Assembly: GCF_037038585.1 (NCBI RefSeq) | Contig: NC_092521.1 | Location: 48,969,898 to 49,033,897 of the forward strand | DNA: 64,000 nucleotides | DNA from: Patagioenas fasciata | Lineage: Eukaryota; Chordata; Aves; Columbiformes; Columbidae | Direction of reading: 5' to 3' | Shown here: positions 40,623 through 51,002 of the stretch, in pieces | Position numbering within the stretch: the first letter of the stretch is position 1 | Layout: every line of letters begins with the position of its first letter | The notes under the pieces: model-generated | What the model was told of the DNA's origin: nothing | The model's input: the letters and a program-made list of their open reading frames with translations, nothing else | Database searches by the model: none | Program-made: the position numbers and the translations under genes

Positions 40623-43600
40623 CATGTCCTTTCTACAAAGCAGAAGAAATTGAGAGGAATGGTTCTCTGAGGTTAAAATGAAGGGTAAAACTTTCATACA
40701 GGCAAGTGCTAGCTTGCCTACTGCCTATTAAAATACTCCTTTATTCATAATACTTTGAAAAACTACTCTATAGATAGTATTTACCACCTTTTATTTAGAA
40801 ATGTATTATTACTGAAGTACTGTGTGGAGGAGACTTGCCTAATACAAATATCACAGTGCTTATGTTCAACGATGAAAAATACTGTTTGACTTTCCTGAAG
40901 CTTTCAGAGGGTGAAAATTCTTCTTACTTTTTTATTTCAAAATACTCCTATTGACCAGCAGATAAAAAAGTAAAAATACTATAAACTTGCAGGTGTTACT
41001 GCACTAGCATATACAAAAATACTGCAGAAGTATTGGGTTTAGGTATATTCATTGTTTTAACAACAGCCACCCAGCTCTAGATAAAGCCTGGGAGACGGGC
41101 CAGCCCTTCAGAGGGCATGCACAAAACCAGAATTGCACAGCCTGTCCTTTGGGTGGGCTTCTGAGCAGGACAGGGAAGAGAGATAGTGGCATTGATCTGT
41201 GGCATTAGGGAGAACTGTCATGAAAACTCAGAGTTTGTGGCCGGAAAGCGTGGAGAAATGGAGACCTAACATTTCAGAAGTATGGGGGTGGTTGTGCAGC
41301 TTCTCTGTGTTACTGATCCTACTGCTGAGAGCTCAAACTCTCACCATGATTTCCCAAGATGGTACCAGGCTTCTTGGACCTCACAGAACTTAAGAGAGGG
41401 GCAGAGAGGTACCCTGCAAGGGGCAAACTTGTTGTCCTGTTAGACAACCAAAAAGATTCTGGGATTATACCCTCCATACAACAATATTTCAGCAACCTCA
41501 GTAGGTGAAAATGGTCATGAAGGTCCACAGAGGACAGGTTAGCCTGTGAGCGACCCACCATAAGTTTCTGCCATGATATAGCATCAGAAGCATAAGATTA
41601 TATAATAAGATTTTGGATGTGTCCAAAGCCAGGAAGTACAGCAGGCAGTTCAAGCAGATTTGCTGTCAGTGGATGCTAATTAGTGCTGCTGACCTCAGTG
41701 GGACATTGGGATTTTTCTAGTTTATTCAGCAGTGTGGGGGGTTGTGTCTACCTGGCCCTAATTAGCCCATGCAATAGAGGCCAAACTGGAATTCAGAAGA
41801 CAGAATTCTGTCCCTCCTTGTTTGGGATCTGAGAAGCTCATTTGAAATGATGGGTTAACAAATTGAACCTAGAGCTTCCTTTCAAATACAGTGCCCATCC
41901 CAAAAACATTACAAATTAATCCAGATACTTTGATCCCTTTAGCTTCACAAACAAAGCTCCTGTAATTCTGCCTCTCCACATATGACTGAGATTCCCAAGT
42001 ACTTAAACAACAGTACTTTCTGATGGAATAAAATTATTTCTTAGAGAATATTACTAAACATTTCAGTGTAAGCAAAGCCCAATATATCTTGTGAACAAAA
42101 GAAAAGCTTTAAAATTTGGGAACCCCAGTGAAAGTAGAAGAACCAAGCTGATTAAATGCTATATCTAGAGTTGTGCGGAACAATCCAACTGTAACTACTG
42201 AAAATGCAGTGAAACAGCACGAGTTTTTGGTAGAAGTAACCTGAAAGTCAGCTTTAGAGTGAAGCTAGTTTTCAAGGGAAAAATAAATGTGGTACAGAAT
42301 ATGTAAAGCACAGAAAGGATGTATTTTCTTCACTGTTCTACCAGTATGCCAGATAGACCAAAGGTCAGGTTTTCAGAAGAATGCTGTGTTCACTAGCTCT
42401 GAAGTAATTATCTACATAAGCAGCCATGTTTGCAAATGGCTGAGCACCAAGCAGCTCCCATGGAAACCATATCAGGTGCAAGCCTGTTTAAAAGCACAGC
42501 TGGCTCAAATACCTAAACAACAGGTTTTGAATGCCGAGACATTCTAATAATCAGAACAAAGTTATTGATTCTTAGAACTTGAAGAAATCTGGATATGAAT
42601 TTCTTGAAGTAGTTCCTCGTGATTCTTTGACTCTTCTAAGCATATTGCCAAAGATGGCTTGCGTGGGATTTGGATGGTTATTTGTTTGATAAAGAAATCT
42701 TTAGAAGAGACTGTCAAGAAAACCAAGTCAAGTTACCAGCTTAGTTCTCATAGGCAAGTTTATCTGGGAAATTCCAGTAGTACCAACCACCAGTCTTAAG
42801 AATAAGAAGTCTATCTTAAAAATCACAGGGATTTCTTCTTCTGAAAATTACAAAACTGTGGTTCTCCACCTCATTGCCAAGATTGTACAGAGCAGAACTC
42901 AAGGTTTCAAACTTGTCTTCCAAACAGTCATTTTCAACCCCTTCATTCCATCATATGGAGGAGAAAACTCCAAACCCAGTAAGTATCATGAGGCTGTGAG
43001 ATATGGCAACCCTGTTGTCAAGATGTTACCGTCAAGGGCAAATCCACAGGAATGATCTTAAAATAAAGGCCATATTATCTCTCACCAGCTCTTCAAACTA
43101 TCCATCCCCCAAGAAACTTCGCAATTGGAATAGGATGCCGGGCTGTTTGGAAAGAGATTAAATTGTTCACAGCTGCCTGGGAATTAACAAACTTCCTCCT
43201 CTTTATGGTAGAATGCGGCGTATTTCTGAGCCAGGTGGATGATACCATGTGAGGTTCTTGTAGGACCTGGACTTGGCACAAAGAACAACATTTTCAAGTC
43301 TGCACATATATCTGAGTTCCAGGGCTCAATAATAATTTTCTGGCAGATTAGTCCTGCCCTACAGCAGGTTTCTATGATTGCTAAAGCCAGAATGAAAGCA
43401 ATGGGTCTCGATTTCACACTTTATATCCTTCCACAACAAAGCTTTGATTCTAAAAACTGCTTTTTTTACCTTTGACACCAATCAGCAAGAACAAGTCTGA
43501 CAATACACAGGTAAACAGCAGAGTAAACTGCAGGGACAGGTCTGTAACAGGACAAGTGACACACTCATAACTTGGAGGAAATTATTCAGAATAACTTAGT

Positions 43601-46600
43601 AAACCTTTGCCAAGACTGCTAATGGAGACATCATGCACTGCAAATTGCAAATGTGACCTTGTTTTGTCCAAGGCAAAAGAAAAGCTTAATTTTTTTTTCT
43701 TGCTTATTTTAACAATGCTAAACAGTGTCTTCATTAGCAAATAACTACCTGCTTGTAATTAAGTAATTCAGTCCATTAATGTGTAAAGTGTTGGGTCTGA
43801 GGGTTTTTTAAATTATTTTAATTTATTTGATTACATCTTTAGTTCTGTGAAGAGAAACTAAATTTTAGCCGTGATCCTCAGATAAGGAAACTCTGAATCA
43901 GGCACAGCTTAATCTTTCAAGGACATAAAAAGGCAAGGCTATTCAAAGCAAGGTACAGCTCAGGGATGGACAAAAAATGTTCCACTTAAACATTCTCAAC
44001 AGTTGCAGAAGTAATTTTTTTAAATGCCAAACTCTAAGAAAATATTGATTCTAATCAGCTGTTAGAAGGTATTTTTCATCTTAGTATTACCTGATACTAA
44101 AAAACCACGAGAGGTACATCCAATGCATCCAGTCTTTTTCACCAAACTTTGTAAACTTTATCTTATCTCTGAATCAATTCATTTTTTTCACTTTTCCAAC
44201 TTAAAATACAGAACTCTGTTTTAGTCTGCACCTTTGGATCCCTTTTACTTTATGGCCTCTGGCTTTAAGCCTCAAATGAAAGTCCTGACAATATTCTGAA
44301 GATTTTCTCCTAGTTTTTACCTGAAGTGGCATACATTAGCGACATTTAGTTTGTGAAAGGGCTTTTGCATGAAGGACTAGTCAAATCAAAATAAGCATGC
44401 AAATGTTCTTTATTTATTAATATTCTGCCGCATGATCTACAACCTTTTTCTGTATATGAATCAAATCGTAGTCTGATAAAGGACATGACAGGGGCTGGAG
44501 ATGAACATGCTGTACTTTTTTTATCCGTATGATCTTTGAATTTGTTCCCCTCTATTCAAATCCTGATTTACCAGTTAGTGTAATCTGTGATGCAGACCTT
44601 ATTTAGAAAGTTCCTTTGTGTTTAGATCTCACAGGATAACTAGAGATGCTTTAGCATTTTACCCATTAAGAAGGGAATGTGGCATTCTATTATTAGGGCC
44701 AGAAAAAATTTTGACCAGATAATAGTCTAAAAGAAATTAGGTGCAAAATTTGCCAGCATTGTACCAAATAAAATGAGGGCATATGAAAGTGGGGCATACA
44801 AAAATTCAACAGCTGTTTTTAATTGTAAGTTACTGTTTCAGCAACAGAAAGGTGGGTCTGGGTGGCAACCTGAGTGGGCTCTGACACCATTTAACATTAT
44901 GGTTACACTCTCAGTGGGCTTTGATTGAACTCACCCAGTTTTAAAGTTGCTTAAACTGGGTTTGTGTCAACCCAGCTGAGATAACTCAATTGAGAAACGA
45001 AAATCCAAGTAGACAGGCCATTGGTGCTGGGATTCTTGCTACATAAATACCTGAAAAGGAATTTCCAAATTCGCTATGACGCAGACATAATACTGGTGGA
45101 AAAGGGGAATAATCAGTTTATTTCAGTCACTAAATCAAAACAAAAGTATATTGACAGTGAATTCATGGTATAAAGAGGCAATAAAGCCACCATCTGACAG
45201 TCAGAGGAAGATTCCCTTTTCCAGGCTGTGCCGAAGGCCAGCTGTTGCCTTGTCCCTTGAGGACTCGCAGCTCTGAGAAAAGCCTGGCAAAACTTTTTTG
45301 GTGTTTGAAGCCCTATTTCAGGCCCTGCTCAGGAATCACAGCCCTCAGCACACCTTGTGGCAGTGCAGAAACTCTGGGTCATGCAATGGGGATAGAAAAA
45401 GTAAGCAAGATAGAATCCATACAGTACAGAAACAAGGTGGGAAGTGCATTTCTTTGGAGTCTTATTACATTACGTTTTTTCTTTCTTATATTGTAAGGGC
45501 TCTTTCTTTTTTCCTTCCTTTTTTCTTAAAGGAATGTTTAAGAAGCCTTCTCAGCCAGACCCTGTTTTCATATAACCAGTCATCCCTCGCTGCATTTCTA
45601 GACTTCATCCAGGCCAGTGTGACGTCCAACCTGAACCTGTAGTTCAAAATAAATTTTTATTGGAAGATGATGAATGGAACCCCATATCCAATGCAGCATT
45701 AATTTATACTCTATTATATAGTACTGGAAGCACTGTATAAAGTGAAAACTTGTACTTACACAGACCTACAAGACCTATAAACAAGGCTTCGTGGTTTCAC
45801 GGAGAACTTATCTTTTGAGGTTCCTTTCTTGAGTTTTTCTAAATTTCTCTCCCCTCTGCACAGATTTTATGATCCAGTTGAGAAGGACTAAAAACTAACT
45901 TAAATTATCAAACTGGGTGGAAAGACCTCTTTCCATGGAGGATAAACATTCTTCCAGTAACATGCCGGGTTGCTTGGTGTCAGCAGTTCATAGAAATGAC
46001 GAGACAACTGCCAGAGCGACTATCGCCAGCTACTGCTGTGCCTCACAGACCAGCCAATTTGTTTCAAGTGCCCTCATCACCACAGAAGCAAAGACAAACA
46101 TAAAATGAAACACGGTGAAATAAAACATTAATATATCTCCTGGCAATTTACCTCCAGCACATTTTAAAAGACCTTTAAAACCTTGATGCAGTGCAATGCA
46201 ATTTATTACCTGCCTCTCTCCAAGCTGTCTGACGACGTAGCTCTTCTATATTTTTGGAAGCAAAAATGCTCCAGCTGCTTGACACTGAAAATAACGATGA
46301 TTCACAAAGTCTTGACTTTTAATTTGCCAAGCACTAAACGTGTGCTTTCTTACAAAGATGATGACTCAGGTTTTCTCCTGTTTGGAAAGAGGAGCAATTG
46401 GGAAACAAATCGTGGTCTCAGCAACAAAAATATTGCTTTTATAAAAGAAACAAAAATAAATCAAGTGAATAATGGCAAATACCTGTGGGAAAAAAATACG
46501 AGCGTACTTCAGAAATACGCTTTCAATTGGCTCCATGGAACTTCATGACGGGGCTGGTTTGATGCGGCCTTCACGTTTCAGAGTGTGTCAGTAGTAGCTG

Positions 46601-49040
46601 GTGCTTTGATGTGCACAACTACCACTAACATTTCAATCTAAGAGGTGAAATAGCTTTTGTATTTTAAAATTCATTAAGAACAGCGGCTACTTGGTGCTGA
46701 TGGATACACCATTACTTTCCTAAATCAATGTCACCTTTGTTGAGTTATATAAAGCCATTTCATTGCCACGCAGACTGGAGACCATAATCTCAAAAAGAAA
46801 AATTTAACATAAAAGAGAAGTAAAATCTATTGTAGCACGTTATGTCAGCATCAGCTCTCCCTAGTATCAAGAAGTAATGAAAAAAACAGAAATATCATAC
46901 ACAGTAATAAAAGAATAAAATAAAAAATGGAAATAGCGTTTGTAAGTGACTGTTCTGAAATGCTAGAAAAGCTTACCTCAAAACTGCATGTTTCTGAGTG
47001 GGAGGAGGATTTCTGGGACATGTTTTTTCCCTAAGTGAATTTTCCAAGAGTCCCAAGTGTCATTTGCCTTCCAGTTCTGTAGTGTCAATATGGATTTCTG
47101 AAACCAATTTCCATGTAGCCTGCCTCTACAGCGAAAATATCTTGTGTTTAGAAAACATACTAACACATTTTAGGACCATGTTTATTGCATTTAAATAACA
47201 GTCAAAGTGTACATGGAGAAAAAGTTGTTTTCTTAAAATGATGCTATGCAGTCAGCCGTAGGGTTAACCAACAAGTTTGTTTAAGCACTGATGTTTTTTA
47301 AATATTTTCTAGATCCCAGGGATCAAATGAGTCCAATGGATTTTCTTTGCTCTTTGGCTTTGGGGAGATATTCTGGTTCAGTTCCTAGTGAGGCTTCATG
47401 ATGAAACACCTGCCAAGAAACATTGAATGAGGAAGACTTAGGTGGCTGTAAGTGAAATAATCCCTTACGGAGGCTACAGAAGAAGCAGCCTGTGATAGTC
47501 TGAAGGAGAATAAGGCTGTGAAGAGCACAATAGTTGGATTGCCAAAGAGCATGGCTCTAGCAAGCTCTGTGATTGCCAGGAGTGAGATGAGGGGCCAGGG
47601 TGAAGAGTAGCTTAAAACAGACCTGAGGAAAGCCCTGAAACTGTTTGGTAACATGTTACAAGCATTACCTTGATTGTAAACCAACTGACTCATGGAGAAG
47701 GTTTTTTGGGTTTGGTTTTTAACCGGGCATGTTAATTCTGTGGCATTTGGAGTGATCTCCAAGTATACATAAGGAAGGGTAATCCAGTCTGGGGTTGCAA
47801 TCCTAGAGGGACAGGTGCATTTTTAGTGTTCTGTGGGTTGTACACCTTCTTTACTGACAGCAGTAATGAAATGTATTTTCCAAGTGTGGACAGGACCTGT
47901 ATGAGAATCAGTGTCAAATCTTGAGTCCTGGAGGAAAATGCTGTCTGTGCCTGTGTGGAGCTCTCGGCAGGATAAAAATCTGAGTAGTGGCATGAAGGGT
48001 GGAGTGGAAGCAAGTTTAATGTTATTATGCCAACTTGCATTAGACAACCTTGTGCAACTCGGGCAGTTTTGGAATGTAGTTCGATTACCTTGTCTAATTT
48101 GAGAGCTTGAACAATAGGATTTAAACTTCTGGAATATAACTGACTAGGCTAAATCTTATCTTTAGGAAGGCAGGCAGATAGGTAAGTTAAAATATATATG
48201 TGATTAACTTATATGTATATATACACATACAAACACATATAGGTTAGACAGCTATATACCTTATGCAGGTGTCTTTCCAGTTGTGGGTGCCTGCAGTACT
48301 CTAAAGCCCTCACTTGATACTCTCTGAATTCTCCCTGGCTGCTGAGGTGCTTCCAATTGTTGTGTGTAATATGGATGCTCCATATATATTTTTACCCTCC
48401 AACCTCACTGCAAGTTCTTCGTGTCCTTTATACTTACTATTGGTATACTGGGCTCCATATTCATCTCCAAGTCTGTCAACATAGTTCACCTCCTGTAATC
48501 AAGAAATGGTGATTAAATGAACATCCAAGTACAGAAGCTGTCAACCTGGTGTTCATCTTTTTTAAATGTAAAAAAAAAAACAAAACAAATGTTCAATTAC
48601 CTTTTGCATTCATGTGGCTCTGAAAAGCTGCTCTTAAAAAAAATTAAAAAAAAGAAGAAGTGGCTTCATCTCTTCTATGATCTGAAGACAGAATCGAGTT
48701 TGAAGGTCAATGCCAATCCTGTCATTTTTAGCATCTGTGGGAACAATACAGGCTTAAAAAAAAACCTGTAGAAAAAGTGCATGCTGCAAGTCTTGCAGGT
48801 CTCGCAGTTCTTTGTCTTTCAGGGGGGTTGCCATAGCTCAAAAAATGTGCTTGTCTGAGGCATTTTGATTTTAACCACAAGGTCTTGCTGCTTTTAGCTG
48901 TCTGTTTCAGCATCTGGTCAATCTCATTGAAAGGTCTTTGAGACTTTGGTTTAGGATTAGGTTGCAAACAGCATATGACGTGGGAAAAAAAAAAAAGTTA
49001 TTTATATCCTCTTTATGTGCACAGGAAAAAATTCTCTAGC

Positions 49041-49060
49041 ATATATATATATATATATAT
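49041..49060. repeat. (AT)10 microsatellite
   Basis: Ten uninterrupted AT units. Confidence 0.95.
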
Positions 49061-49635
49061 GTTATTGACCTAAGAGGGAACATAATCCACTCTCAAACTA
49101 CAGAGTGAGCACAGCTTCCTTAGTGCATGCAACAGTTCTGACCTCCGTGTAATTACTCCGGGCTTACATCAATATAACAGTGCTGGCTTTCTTTTCAATT
49201 ATTTTCTGGGAGTGGCAGGCTCTCTTCCTGGAGTGCTTATTTCTTTCGAATTGGCCTAATTTGTTCAACAATTTGCGCATCCCTTCTTTGGGATCCCACG
49301 TTTGCCCGGACAGCGAGGGCTGGGGTTGCCCCGTACGCCCCATCCGTATCCGCCAGCCTCTGCCCTTGGGCTCGGCGCTGCCCGGCACCGACCCCCCCTC
49401 CCCGCCAGGTAACCACCACCGCTGGGACCGGGCGCTGGGCAATTACCTACGGATGAGTAAGCAGCAAATGTGGTAACTCAGACCAGCAGCTCTGCAATTA
49501 AGACTATCATTTCAGGTATAGCCAGTAGTCGTAATGAATATTTATTTCAAGGTACCAAATAGAAGAAATTGCCCGGTTAGGCGGTATGGGCAGGGTTGTG
49601 TAGGTAGAACCAGCGGGGAGCGGGTGAGGCACGGG

Positions 49636-49667
49636 CGTCCCGTCCCGTCCCGTCCCGTCCCGTCCCG
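49636..49667. repeat. CGTCC pentanucleotide tandem repeat
   Basis: Six uninterrupted CGTCC units (49,636-49,665) lie in the upstream part of CpG island 2. Every unit contains a CpG. Confidence 0.95.
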
Positions 49668-50429
49668 GTGGGACGGCCTCCCACGGCCGAGGGCTTGTGC
49701 CCTTCTGCCTAAGCCTAGCCCGGCAAAGGACCCTTCCCGGGAAAGGAAGGGTAAGGAGTGTACAGCGAGGCGGCTGGCTGCGGCGTCCCCGGGAAGAGAG
49801 GGACAGCAGCTCCCCGCCGGCTGACAAGGACAGGGGGACGCCGAGGTGGTGGAGGGCAGAGGCTCCGCTCCTCGCCCGCGCTGGGGTGCCCAGGGGCTCC
49901 CCTCTGTGAAAGTCCCCGCAAAATCGGCCTCGTTGGGTCCGCCGCTCCGCACCCCTGTGCTCAGTAGCGTGGGTTGCGGGAGTTCCCTCGGTTTTTGCCC
50001 CGTCGCTGAAAGGGGCACCTGAGGAATGATCCGGGCTTCCTAGATGGCACGGGGTGGGGGTGGAGGGACAAGGGCTGCCCTGAAGTCTGCAGCCCCAGCG
50101 CGCTAGAGGGTTGCCCGGGGCGCCTGTCAGCCTCCGAGTCCTTATTTCTCCCTCTCTGCAACCAGCCTCACCAGGGCTCCCGCAAGCTAAGCGAGCGCCG
50201 CGGCTACCAGCCGGCTTTTCCCGGGCGGACTCCGAGCCGCACGGATGCAAAGCCCTGAGCGTCCATCTCCTCCCGAGCCCCTCGACCGACATCCAGGAGC
50301 CCGGCTAAAGGTGCGAGGCTGGCGGCGGGTGATGCCGCGGGGTTCGGGTCGGTCCGCATCCCGCCAGCATCCCGTCGACGGCAGAACCGTTCTGCCGCGC
50401 AAGCACAGCCCGAGTTTTTTGGGTGGATT

Positions 50430-50504
50430 TTTTTTTTTTCGTTTTGGGTTGTGTGTGTGTGTGGTTTTTCTTTTTTTTTTTTCTGTGGTTTTTTTTTTTT
50501 TTTT
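50430..50504. repeat. Poly-T runs flanking a short GT microsatellite
   Basis: Three poly-T runs and a (GT)n stretch at about 50,450-50,463 interrupt the GC-rich island some 0.5 kb upstream of the start codon. The tract is strongly pyrimidine-biased on the + strand. Confidence 0.8.
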
Positions 50505-50955
50505 GAGTTACTGTGAAATGAGGACGTGCGATAGTTGACGAGGTGCGAGGCGCGCAGACCTCGGTCCCTGCTGCTTAGTGGCGGTCTTTGCGCTACCGAA
50601 AAAGCTGCTCCACAGACGGAGTGGGTTATTCTCGGGGATGGGGAAGCGGGACGGGTTCCAGGAGTGTAGGGGGAACCGCCGGACCCGGGCATCCCGCGTT
50701 CCCCCCACCCCCGGAGCCCGTCTCCGTTGCCCGACGGGACGGACCCGAGGTGAGCGACGGGCGCGGTAAGTAGCGCTGCCTTCCCCGCGGTATCCCGTTA
50801 GCGCGGCTCAGCCTCCTCCCCATCCATACCAACCCCTCCCGCCCCTTCCCTGCCGCCACCACTGGGAGCGCGGCCCCTTTAAGAGCCCGGCTTTGCCTCC
50901 CGGTAGCTGAAGGTCATTAAAACACAAAAGCGCTCCAGCGCTGCGGTCCAATATA

Positions 50956-50965
50956 GCGCATGCGC
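50956..50965. promoter_or_regulatory. NRF1-type palindrome
   Basis: A perfect GCGCATGCGC palindrome lies 31 bases upstream of the start codon. It matches the core of the NRF1 consensus, which is enriched in CpG-island promoters. Binding is inferred, not shown. Confidence 0.6.
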
Positions 50966-50993
50966 CCTGCCCGAGGACTGGCAGGGAGACGGC

Positions 50994-51002
50994 AATATGG
51001 CG
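50994..51002 (+). promoter_or_regulatory. YY1-like motif overlapping the start codon
   Basis: AATATGGCG matches the AAnATGGCG core of the YY1 motif. It spans the initiator ATG, a position where YY1 sites are often found in vertebrate genes. The match is short, so function is uncertain. Confidence 0.4.

Larger units (their letters stand above)
35599..49299. other. Gene-free region between CR1 cluster and second CpG island
   Basis: No coding exon, RNA gene or clear mobile element is recognised. The longest frames (up to 138 codons, for example 37,183-37,599 and 46,183-46,548) lack domain similarity and look like chance frames. Features seen are a TG-rich tract (40,545-40,622), a short GT run (39,541-39,556) and an (AT)n microsatellite (49,041-49,060). 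If the 16-kb island is a KCTD1 promoter, all of this is intron. Confidence 0.5.

Noticed and set aside
44956-44975. 7-bp inverted repeat CTGGGTT/AACCCAG
   Set aside because: The arm length is within chance expectation for a 64-kb window, and nothing else supports it.
46183-46548. 121-codon frame in AT-rich DNA as a possible exon
   Set aside because: No recognisable domain, ordinary AT-rich codon content, no paired splice signals and no neighbouring exons. It is probably chance.
1-50000. Search for exons of neighbouring human-synteny genes (AQP4, CHST9, TAF4B)
   Set aside because: No frame shows their characteristic motifs (for example aquaporin NPA segments or sulfotransferase P-loops), so none is claimed in the window.
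49507-50292. 261-codon minus-strand frame upstream of KCTD1
   Set aside because: It lies in the GC-rich promoter island, overlaps other equally long frames, has no recognisable domain and covers the CGTCC array. It is a stop-poor artefact.
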